A DNA stretch of 6,819 nucleotides, from assembly GCA_905236495.1 (NCBI GenBank), contig CAJOPV010000106.1:1-6819 (forward strand), written 5' to 3'. The notes beneath the pieces were generated by a model. That model made no database searches. It had not been told where the DNA came from and worked only from the letters and a program-made list of their open reading frames with translations. The position numbers and the translations under genes are program-made. Positions 1 to 4,693 of the stretch are shown here, piece by piece; the first letter of the stretch is position 1, and each line of letters opens with the position of its first letter. The stretch is from an uncultured Christensenellaceae bacterium. Lineage in GTDB: Bacteria; Bacillota; Clostridia; Christensenellales; Aristaeellaceae.

Positions 1-568
1 CCAGCAGGGGATCGGGCAGGTCGCCGTGATTAAGGTCGATATCCGGGCGGACGGCGGGGCCCCGGACCACCCGGCCCGGATTGCCCACTACGGTGCACAG
101 GTCCGGCACGTCCTTGAGCACGATGGCCCCGGCGCCGATCTTTACATGGTTTCCGATGGTGATGGGGCCCAGCACCTTGCTGCCCGCCCCCACGATGACC
201 CCCTGGCCCAACGTAGGATGGCGCTTGCCGGTATCCTTGCCGGTGCCCCCCAGCGTGGAGCCCTGGTAAATGGTACAGTGATCGCCCACCACGGCGGTTT
301 CGCCGATCACCACGCCGGTGCCGTGATCGATGAACACGCCCCGGCCCAGCGTGGCCCCCGGGTGGATATCGATGCCCGTTTTCCGATAGGTGCGGAAATT
401 GATCCAGCGGGCCAGCAGATAATGGCCCTTCAAATAGGCCTTGTGGGCCAGGCGGTGGCGCCGCACGGCGATGAACCCGGGATAACAGAAATACACCTCC
501 GCCCGGGAATGGGCGGCAGGATCCCGGGCCATTACGGCGTCCAGCTCCTGTTTCAAGGCGTCAAACAC
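1..568 (-). CDS. cysE: Serine O-acetyltransferase, C-terminus beyond window
   Basis: Transfers acetyl from acetyl-CoA to L-serine to give O-acetylserine, the carbon skeleton for cysteine synthesis; cytoplasmic. The 189 visible residues start MFDALKQELDAV and have the short N-terminal domain of the Bacillus/Clostridium type rather than the longer E. coli one, including an RDPA motif (D16). A left-handed beta-helix of hexapeptide repeats begins near residue 65 (GIDIHPGA). Family catalytic signatures are present: IDHGTG (D81, H82), VIGETAVVGD, and KRHP (H117) after STLGGTG. The fold continues through IVGAGSKVLG to VVGNPGRVV. The start is GTG: a TGA lies in frame 9 bases upstream, and the nearby ATG at 578-576 is in another frame and hits a stop after five codons. 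The coding sequence continues past base 1, probably for only a few tens of residues. Expression should be controlled by the T-box leader just upstream. Whether cysK follows cannot be seen. Confidence 0.96.
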   Translation of the reverse strand, partial: MFDALKQELDAVMARDPAAHSRAEVYFCYPGFIAVRRHRLAHKAYLKGHYLLARWINFRTYRKTGIDIHPGATLGRGVFIDHGTGVVIGETAVVGDHCTIYQGSTLGGTGKDTGKRHPTLGQGVIVGAGSKVLGPITIGNHVKIGAGAIVLKDVPDLCTVVGNPGRVVRGPAVRPDIDLNHGDLPDPLL

Positions 569-578
569 GGAAATTCAT

Positions 579-585
579 CCCCTTT
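579..585 (-). promoter_or_regulatory. Ribosome binding site of cysE
   Basis: On the minus strand AAAGGGG lies 10 bases before the GTG start. It sits just downstream of the T-box terminator, so it is transcribed only when the leader is read through. It supports the GTG over the out-of-frame ATG at 578-576, which directly abuts it. Confidence 0.7.
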
Positions 586-590
586 CGCTG

Positions 591-629
591 AAAAAAGCGC
601 GCCCATTCCCCCTTCAGAGAACGGCGCGC
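591..629 (-). terminator. Rho-independent terminator of the cysE T-box leader
   Basis: On the minus strand GCGCGCC (629-623) pairs perfectly with GGCGCGC (603-597). With one bulged G the stem can extend through GTTCTCT against GGGGGAA. It is followed by six T (596-591). The 5' arm overlaps the CTCT and GCGG/CCGT segments needed for the T-box antiterminator, so the two folds exclude each other, as expected for transcription attenuation. Confidence 0.88.
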
Positions 630-812
630 CGCATGTTGATCCACTCTTACTTGCCTTGGACGCGGCCTTAACGCGGCCTGACGGCGCGGCATACTCTTTT
701 TTCTGCCGCACGGCTCCCGGGGGCACTGCCAGGGGAGGCGGGACGCGCTTGCAGCCGATGACGCATCCTCTCTTCCGCCGCCTGATCCGGGCTTTTTCCC
801 CGATCTTCGCAT
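591..812 (-). ncRNA. T-box riboswitch (leader of cysE), probably sensing tRNA-Cys
   Basis: A ~220-nt leader lies between the promoter and cysE. Stem I distal part: an AGAGA bulge (773-769), a stem GGATGCG/CGCGTCC (768-762 with 747-741), and a 14-nt loop containing GCTGCAAG, which fits the T-box loop pattern GNUGNAAG. Lower helix: CAGG (784-781) with CCTG (733-730). The antiterminator element reads AAGAGTGGATCAACATGCGG: AGAG (647-644) can pair with CTCT (619-616), and the bulge carries UGGA (643-640), complementary to a tRNA 3' end UCCA. A U discriminator base suits tRNA-Cys. A UGC (Cys) triplet at 725-723 is the best specifier candidate, but it is followed by C rather than the usual purine, so its exact place is provisional. 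Known T-box logic: uncharged tRNA stabilises the antiterminator and permits transcription. The Cys identity is inferred from cysE, U73 and the UGC triplet. Confidence 0.87.
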
Positions 813-817
813 TTGCT

Positions 818-846
818 ATTATATGCGGCCCGGGGAAAAATGTCAA
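818..846 (-). promoter_or_regulatory. Sigma-A promoter for the cysE leader
   Basis: On the minus strand the -35 is TTGACA (846-841) and the -10 is TATAAT (823-818), with a 17-base spacer; both boxes are perfect consensus. Transcription should start near 812, leaving the T-box as 5' leader. Such a strong promoter suits control by attenuation rather than by initiation. Confidence 0.9.
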
Positions 847-889
847 TCCCTTGCGCATAAGAGAGCGCGGGACGGAACAGCATATACCG

Positions 890-904
890 TGAAAAATTTT
901 TTCA
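890..904. promoter_or_regulatory. Perfect 7-1-7 inverted repeat, candidate operator
   Basis: TGAAAAA (890-896), one T, then TTTTTCA (898-904): both arms are exact reverse complements. It ends 8 bases before the -35 box of the gpx promoter and lies ~45 bases behind the divergent cysE -35. It could be an operator for a peroxide regulator such as the OhrR-like protein at 2867-3298, an UP-like A/T tract, or chance in an A/T-rich stretch. It does not match the classical OhrR box (TACAATT-N-AATTGTA) or PerR box well. Confidence 0.4.
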
Positions 905-912
905 AAAAACAG

Positions 913-940
913 TTGACAATCCAAAAATATGTGATAAAAT
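913..940 (+). promoter_or_regulatory. Extended -10 sigma-A promoter for the peroxidase operon
   Basis: The -35 is TTGACA (913-918). The -10 is TAAAAT (935-940), preceded by TGA, an extended -10 TG motif at 932-933. The spacer is 16 bases. Transcription should start near 947, giving a ~47-base leader before the ATG at 994 with no riboswitch-like fold evident. The region is markedly A/T-rich against the GC-rich background, as expected for a promoter. Confidence 0.82.
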
Positions 941-993
941 ATTATTTGAAAATAGCGAACGGCAGAGCCGAAGCGCCGGAAGGAGGAAGAAAC

Positions 994-1536
994 ATGAGCT
1001 TTTATGATTATTCCGTGAAAAACACCAAGGGCGAAGACGTGAGCATGAACGAGTATCAGGGCAAGGTGGTGCTGGTGGTGAACACCGCCACGGGCTGCGG
1101 CTTCACGCCCCAGTACAAGGACCTGGAAGACATGTATGAAAAGTACCATGAAAAGGGCCTGGAGATCGTGGATGTGCCCTGCAACCAGTTCGCGGGCCAA
1201 ACCCCCGGCACCGATGAAGAAATCCACGAGTTCTGCACCCTGAAATACAACACCCGGTTCCCCCAGATGAAGAAGAGCGACGTGAACGGGGAAAACGAGC
1301 TGCCCCTCTTTGCCTACTTAAAGAGCCAGAAGGGCTTCGAGGGCTTCGGTCACGGCCCCGCCGCCCTGGCGCTGGGCATGATGCTCAAGAAGATCGATAA
1401 GGATTATAAGAACAACCCCGCCATCAAGTGGAACTTCACCAAGTTCGTAGTCGATCGGGAAGGCCGCGTGGTCGCCCGGTTCGAGCCCACTGCCGATATG
1501 AAGAGCGTAGCCGCCTGCGTGGAAAGCCTGCTTTAA
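994..1536 (+). CDS. Glutathione-peroxidase-family thiol peroxidase (Cys type)
   Basis: Reduces hydrogen peroxide or organic/lipid hydroperoxides in the cytoplasm. Non-selenium members of this family usually take electrons from thioredoxin rather than glutathione. The 180-residue protein (typical size) has the peroxidatic cysteine C35 in NTATGCGFTPQY, encoded as ordinary TGC so not selenocysteine, the motif VPCNQFAGQ (C63, Q69), and WNFTKF (W146, N147). Together C35, Q69, W146 and N147 form the family's catalytic tetrad. C81 in EFCTLKY is at the position of the resolving cysteine of thioredoxin-dependent members; the C35/C63/C81 pattern is that of yeast Gpx3 (36/64/82) shifted by one. The segment ~113-143 before WNF is longer than in short enteric homologues. 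Start chosen at ATG 994, 7 bases after AGGAGG (981-986); an upstream in-frame ATG at 823 lies before the promoter. It is first in a cluster with a thioredoxin reductase-like gene and a thioredoxin, the likely electron donors. Confidence 0.95.
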   Translation: MSFYDYSVKNTKGEDVSMNEYQGKVVLVVNTATGCGFTPQYKDLEDMYEKYHEKGLEIVDVPCNQFAGQTPGTDEEIHEFCTLKYNTRFPQMKKSDVNGENELPLFAYLKSQKGFEGFGHGPAALALGMMLKKIDKDYKNNPAIKWNFTKFVVDREGRVVARFEPTADMKSVAACVESLL

Positions 1537-1537
1537 C

Positions 1538-1559
1538 GAGGCGGGAGGTATCCCGCCTC
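1538..1559 (+). other. Intercistronic hairpin after the peroxidase gene
   Basis: GAGGCGGGA (1538-1546) and TCCCGCCTC (1551-1559) pair perfectly over 9 bp around a GGTA loop, starting two bases after the stop codon. No T-run follows, only a pyrimidine-rich C/T stretch, so it is unlikely to be an efficient intrinsic terminator. It may protect the peroxidase mRNA 3' end, mark a processing site, or cause partial polarity that makes peroxidase more abundant than the reductase. Confidence 0.6.
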
Positions 1560-1591
1560 ACCTCCGCCCTTCCTCTCCCATCTTTCCGCAA

Positions 1592-1597
1592 AGGAGG
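1592..1597 (+). promoter_or_regulatory. Ribosome binding site that decides the reductase start
   Basis: AGGAGG lies 8 bases before the ATG at 1606 but only 2 bases before the in-frame ATG at 1600. The downstream ATG is therefore the likely start, giving MERFDIAIIG. Confidence 0.75.
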
Positions 1598-1605
1598 AAA
1601 TGATT

Positions 1606-2475
1606 ATGGAGCGTTTCGATATCGCCATCATCGGCACGGGGCCGGCGGGGCTGTCCGCCGCCGTTACAGCCAAGATCCGCAATAAAAAGGTGCTGCTGCT
1701 GGGCAGCCGGGATCTGAGCCAGAAGCTGGGCAAGGCCCACGAGATCCAGAATTATCTGGGCTTCCCCGCCGTAGCGGGGGCCGAGCTTGCGGCGGCCTTC
1801 CGGCGGCACATTGATCAGATGGGCATTCAGATCACCGAAAAGCGGATCAACGCCGTTTATGCCATGGGGGATTATTTCGCCCTGCAAAGCGGCGATGAAA
1901 TGCTGGAGGCTTCCGCCGTGATCCTGGCGACGGGGGTGGTGCAGGGAAAGCCGCTGCCGGGCGAGGAAGAATTGCTGGGGAAAGGCGTCAGCTACTGCGC
2001 CACCTGCGACGCGCCCCTCTACCGGGGCAAGACCGCCGCCGTCATCGGCTATGGCCCCCGGGAGGAAAGCGAGGCGGCGTTCCTTTCCGAGGTGTGCCGG
2101 GAGGTGCTGTATTTCCCCGCGTATAAAGAGGAAACCAACCTGCCGCAGGGCGTGCGGGTGATCCGGGAGCGGGTGACGGGCATCGCCGAAGCGGACGGAA
2201 AACGCCTTGTCAAAACCGACGAAAACGGATATACTGTGGATGGGGTGTTCGTGCTGCGGGAGGCCGTGGCCCCCGGGCAATTGGTGCCCGGCCTGGCAAC
2301 GGAGGGCAGCCACGTGCAGGTGGACCGCAAAATGGCGGCCTCCATCCCCGGGGTGTTCGCCTGCGGCGATATCGTGGGCACGCCCTATCAATACATCAAG
2401 GCTGCGGGGGAGGGCAATATCGCCGCCCTCAGCGCCGTGGCTTACCTGGATGAGATGAAGCGGAATCAAGGATAA
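1606..2475 (+). CDS. Thioredoxin reductase-like flavoprotein, probably ferredoxin-dependent (FFTR type)
   Basis: A 289-residue FAD disulfide oxidoreductase expected to reduce thioredoxin in the cytoplasm. N-terminal FAD Rossmann motif: IIGTGPAGLSAA (G10, G12, G15). Then ILATGVV (~106-112), redox-active CATC (C131, C134) followed by D135, and C-terminal FAD motif GVFACGDIVG (249-258) with AAGEGNIAALSAVAYL. What is missing matters: where NADPH-dependent enzymes have GGGDSAxEEA there is IGYGPREESEAAF (147-159), and no HRRxxFRA motif follows, the strand reading LYFPAYKEET. The protein is also shorter than the usual ~305-320 residues. These traits match the clostridial ferredoxin-dependent flavin thioredoxin reductases, which do not use pyridine nucleotides. 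The reductase family is clear from sequence; the electron donor is inferred from lost motifs and context. It lies between the peroxidase and thioredoxin (14 bases before the latter), so the three likely form one electron relay. An orthodox but divergent NAD(P)H enzyme is the alternative. Confidence 0.93.
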   Translation: MERFDIAIIGTGPAGLSAAVTAKIRNKKVLLLGSRDLSQKLGKAHEIQNYLGFPAVAGAELAAAFRRHIDQMGIQITEKRINAVYAMGDYFALQSGDEMLEASAVILATGVVQGKPLPGEEELLGKGVSYCATCDAPLYRGKTAAVIGYGPREESEAAFLSEVCREVLYFPAYKEETNLPQGVRVIRERVTGIAEADGKRLVKTDENGYTVDGVFVLREAVAPGQLVPGLATEGSHVQVDRKMAASIPGVFACGDIVGTPYQYIKAAGEGNIAALSAVAYLDEMKRNQG

Positions 2476-2489
2476 AGGAGAGGGATCGT

Positions 2490-2801
2490 ATGGTAAAGAA
2501 GATCGGCGCGGACCAGTTTAACGAGGCGAAGGAAAGCGAATTTGCCCTGGTGGATTTTTCCGCCACCTGGTGCGGCCCCTGCCGCATGCTGGCCCCCGTG
2601 GTGGAGGCCGTCAGCGAAAAGCTGGCAGGCAAGGTAGATGTATATAACGTGGATGTGGACGACGCCCCGGAGCTGGCAGGGGAATACAAGGTCAGCTCCA
2701 TTCCCTGCCTGGTGCTGATGAAGAAGGGCGAATTTGTGGATCAGTCCGTAGGCTTCAGGCCCGAGGCCCAGATCACCGCCTGGATCGAATCCAATCTGTA
2801 A
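2490..2801 (+). CDS. trxA: Thioredoxin
   Basis: A small (103 residues) cytoplasmic dithiol protein that passes electrons from thioredoxin reductase to targets, here most plausibly the peroxidase two genes upstream. The active site is WCGPC (C28, C31) in the usual LVDFSATWCGPC context, with D22 as the buried aspartate and the cis-proline P72 in SSIPCL. The thioredoxin fold is complete, ending in an amphipathic helix ITAWIESNL. Oddity: the residue after the cis-proline is C73, where most thioredoxins have threonine, so a third cysteine sits close to the active-site disulfide. The start is supported by AGGAG (2476-2480), which begins at the last two bases of the reductase stop codon, 9 bases before the ATG; the 14-base gap implies co-transcription and near translational coupling. 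A strong hairpin terminator follows. Confidence 0.97.
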   Translation: MVKKIGADQFNEAKESEFALVDFSATWCGPCRMLAPVVEAVSEKLAGKVDVYNVDVDDAPELAGEYKVSSIPCLVLMKKGEFVDQSVGFRPEAQITAWIESNL

Positions 2802-2815
2802 CGCATGCGTGCCGG

Positions 2816-2853
2816 AACGGGCAGCCGGGGAAAACCCGCTGCCCGTTTCTTTG
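2816..2853 (+). terminator. Intrinsic terminator after the thioredoxin gene
   Basis: AACGGGCAGC (2816-2825) pairs with GCTGCCCGTT (2838-2847); after a bulged C, GGG (2827-2829) pairs with CCC (2835-2837) around a GAAAA loop. The ~13-bp stem is followed by the interrupted T-tract TCTTT, just before the ribosome binding site of the regulator gene at 2853-2859. The broken T-tract makes partial readthrough into the regulator likely, since no separate promoter for it is evident. Confidence 0.8.
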
Positions 2854-2866
2854 AGGAGGGATACCC

Positions 2867-3298
2867 ATGAACGATCTGCCCCAATTGCTGCTGGACAGCC
2901 AGCTTTGCTTTCCCCTGTACGCCTCCGCCCGGAAGGTGGTGAACAGCTACACCCCGCTGCTCAAGCCTATGGGCATCACCTATACCCAGTATATCGTGTT
3001 TCTGGCCCTGTGGGAATCGGGCAGCGCCACGGTGGGCGATCTGTGCCGCAGGCTGTATCTGGATAACGGCACCATCACGCCGCTGCTCAAGAAAATGGAG
3101 GAAGAGGGCTTCATTCAGCGCAGCCGCAGCAAGCAGGATGAACGGGTCGTCACCGTGACGGTGACGGATAAGGGCTGGGATTTGCGCCAGCAGGTGCGGG
3201 ACGTGCCCGCCCAGGTGGGCTGCCGCATCCCCCTGACCCACGAGGAAGCCTTCCAGCTTTACAGCTTGCTTCGCAAAATGCTGGGCAATCTGGAATGA
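2867..3298 (+). CDS. ohrR: MarR-family organic-peroxide sensor, OhrR type with two cysteines
   Basis: A 143-residue winged-helix repressor of the MarR/OhrR family, which binds DNA as a dimer and lets go when its sensing cysteine is oxidised by organic hydroperoxides. The diagnostic N-terminus is LLLDSQLCFPLYASARKV with sensing cysteine C14, and two tyrosines, Y28 and Y39, at the spacing of the B. subtilis OhrR triad (C15/Y29/Y40). The winged helix-turn-helix covers about residues 50-100: VGDLCRRLYLDNGTITPLLKKMEEEGF, then wing SRSKQDERVVTVTVT. C119 in VGCRIPL lies 105 residues after C14, the same spacing as the C22-C127 pair of two-cysteine OhrR from Xanthomonas, so a reversible inter-subunit disulfide is plausible. 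GAGGAGG (2853-2859) precedes the ATG by 7 bases. It follows the peroxidase-reductase-thioredoxin genes and probably regulates them; no ohr gene is visible here. The family call is firm; the target and the two-cysteine mechanism are inferences. Confidence 0.9.
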   Translation: MNDLPQLLLDSQLCFPLYASARKVVNSYTPLLKPMGITYTQYIVFLALWESGSATVGDLCRRLYLDNGTITPLLKKMEEEGFIQRSRSKQDERVVTVTVTDKGWDLRQQVRDVPAQVGCRIPLTHEEAFQLYSLLRKMLGNLE

Positions 3299-3318
3299 TT
3301 TTTCCCTTACCCTGGGGA

Positions 3319-3347
3319 TTGACAAAAACCGAACAATCATTTATAAT
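3319..3347 (+). promoter_or_regulatory. Sigma-A promoter of the pyrimidine genes
   Basis: TTGACA (3319-3324), a 17-base spacer, and TATAAT (3342-3347), both perfect consensus. Transcription should begin near 3354, leaving a leader of only ~25 bases. That is too short for a PyrR-type attenuator or riboswitch, so control, if any, must be at initiation or translation. Confidence 0.9.
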
Positions 3348-3363
3348 GCACTGAAAACGTACG

Positions 3364-3370
3364 GAAGGGG
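3364..3370 (+). promoter_or_regulatory. Ribosome binding site that decides the pyrC start
   Basis: GAAGGGG lies 8 bases before the GTG at 3379. An in-frame GTG at 3370 overlaps its last G and so would have no spacing. The start at 3379 (MRILLRGG) is preferred. Confidence 0.65.
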
Positions 3371-3378
3371 TGAGGCGC

Positions 3379-4647
3379 GTGCGCATCTTGCTCAGAGGCG
3401 GGCAGGTGTATCAGGACGGCGCCTTTATTGTTGCCGACGTGGCGGTGCGAAAGGGCCTGGTAGAGGCCGTATCCCCCCAATTGACTCCCCGGCCCGGGGA
3501 CCAAATTTTGGATTTTTCAAATTGTTATCTATTGCCCGGTTTCGTGGATGTGCACGTACATCTTCGGGAACCGGGTTTTTTCTATAAGGAAACCATCGAA
3601 ACGGGCACCCGGGCCGCCGCCCGGGGAGGCTACGCCGCCGTGTGCGCCATGCCCAATCTGCAGCCCGCGCCGGATTGCCTGAAAAACCTGAAGGTGGAAC
3701 TGCGGGCCATCAAAAAAAGCGCCCGGGTGCCGGTGTATCCCTACGGCGCCATCACGGTGGGGCAGCGGGGCGGCGGCGCCCTGGCGGATTTTACCGCCCT
3801 GGCGCCTTACGTGTGCGCCTTTTCCGACGACGGGCGGGGGGTGCAGAGCGAGGAGCTGATGGAGCTTGCCATGCGGGCGGTGAAAAAAACGGGGAAGATG
3901 ATCGTGGCCCACTGCGAGGATGAAGGGCTGCTCCGGGGCGGCTGCATCCACGACGGGCCCTACGCCCGCCTCCACGGGCACGCGGGCATCTGCTCGGAAA
4001 GCGAAACGGCCCAGGTGAAGCGGGACCTCCGCCTGGCGGCGAAAACGGGCTGCCCCTATCACGTGTGCCACGTATCCGCCAAGGAAACGGTGCAAGCCAT
4101 CCGGGAGGCCAAGCGGGCGGGGGTCAACGTGACCTGCGAAACCGCCCCCCATTACCTGCTGCTCACCGATATGGATCTGCAGGAGGACGGACGGTTCAAG
4201 ATGAACCCGCCCATCCGGGAGGCCGCCGACCGGGACGCGCTGCTGGAGGGGCTTCTGGACGGCACCATCGATATGATCGTCACCGATCACGCGCCCCACA
4301 CCCAGGAGGAAAAGAGCAAGGGCCTGGAAGGGAGCCTGATGGGCGTGGTGGGGCTGGAATGCGCTTTCCGGGTGCTGTACGACCGCTTGGTTCGCAGTCA
4401 AAAGGTGCTGACGCTGGAAAAGCTGACGGCGCTTATGAGCCTGAACCCCCGGCGGCGCTTCGGCATCGAGGGGGGCATCGAAGCGGGGCGGCGGGCGGAT
4501 ATCACCGTCATCGATCCTGACAAGACCGGGATCATCGACCCGGAGGCGTTTTTCTCCCTGGGCCGGGCCACCCCCTTCGCGGGCTGGAAAACCACCGGCG
4601 ACGTGACCATGACCATGACGGGCGGCGCCGTGGCGTGGCAGGCATAA
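3379..4647 (+). CDS. pyrC: Dihydroorotase, type I
   Basis: Catalyses the reversible cyclisation of N-carbamoyl-L-aspartate to dihydroorotate, the third step of de novo pyrimidine synthesis; cytoplasmic zinc amidohydrolase. The 422-residue length fits the type I (Bacillus-like) class. Metal and active-site signatures occur in order: DVHVHLREPGF (H59, H61), AMPN, FSDDGRGV (type I enzymes use an aspartate here rather than carbamoyl-lysine as the metal bridge), IVAHCED, HVCHVSAKET, CETAPHYLL, KMNPPIRE and VTDHAPH (D303, H304, H307), ending in the amidohydrolase tail RADITVIDPD. The start is GTG 3379 by ribosome-binding-site spacing; GTG 3370 would add three residues. It is driven by its own consensus promoter and followed after 46 bases by carB. 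Hydantoinases and allantoinases are related, but the DHOase motifs and carB next door make dihydroorotase clear. Confidence 0.96.
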   Translation: MRILLRGGQVYQDGAFIVADVAVRKGLVEAVSPQLTPRPGDQILDFSNCYLLPGFVDVHVHLREPGFFYKETIETGTRAAARGGYAAVCAMPNLQPAPDCLKNLKVELRAIKKSARVPVYPYGAITVGQRGGGALADFTALAPYVCAFSDDGRGVQSEELMELAMRAVKKTGKMIVAHCEDEGLLRGGCIHDGPYARLHGHAGICSESETAQVKRDLRLAAKTGCPYHVCHVSAKETVQAIREAKRAGVNVTCETAPHYLLLTDMDLQEDGRFKMNPPIREAADRDALLEGLLDGTIDMIVTDHAPHTQEEKSKGLEGSLMGVVGLECAFRVLYDRLVRSQKVLTLEKLTALMSLNPRRRFGIEGGIEAGRRADITVIDPDKTGIIDPEAFFSLGRATPFAGWKTTGDVTMTMTGGAVAWQA

Positions 4648-4655
4648 GAAAGCGT

Positions 4656-4671
4656 GCCCGCCCAGGCGGGC
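4656..4671 (+). other. Intercistronic hairpin between pyrC and carB
   Basis: GCCCGCC (4656-4662) and GGCGGGC (4665-4671) are perfectly complementary, separated by CA; in practice a 6-bp stem with a CCAG loop. It begins 8 bases after the pyrC stop codon. CAAACAG follows rather than a T-run, so it should not terminate transcription and may act in mRNA stability or processing between the two cistrons. Confidence 0.5.
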
Positions 4672-4693
4672 CAAACAGAACAGGAGGAAAATT

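Noticed and set aside
26..892. Plus-strand open frame of 288 codons over the cysE region
   Set aside because: It lies antisense to a fully motif-supported cysE and then to its T-box leader; the translation has no recognisable domain and has low-complexity Gly/Ala/His/Pro content typical of GC-rich antisense frames.
932..949. TGATAAA-AT-ATTATTT as a Fur/PerR box overlapping the gpx -10
   Set aside because: Only about four of seven positions of the second arm are complementary to the first; in an A/T-rich promoter this is weak. The exact dyad at 890-904 is the better candidate.
1083..1130. Selenocysteine version of the peroxidase
   Set aside because: The active-site codon is TGC, an ordinary cysteine, so no recoding is needed.
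553..1227. Minus-strand open frame of 224 codons across the cysE leader and start of gpx
   Set aside because: It spans a promoter, a T-box and an intrinsic terminator and is antisense to gpx; its translation has no domain signature.
1600..1605. ATG at 1600 as the reductase start
   Set aside because: Only two bases separate it from AGGAGG; the ATG at 1606 has an 8-base spacing and still includes the whole FAD motif.
2801..2810. Perfect 10-base palindrome ACGCATGCGT after the trxA stop
   Set aside because: It cannot form a hairpin with a loop, is short, has no second copy seen nearby, and can arise by chance in this length of sequence.
3354..3378. Possible PyrR attenuator or riboswitch before pyrC
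   Set aside because: The leader between the inferred transcription start and the start codon is only about 25 bases, with no hairpin or T-tract.
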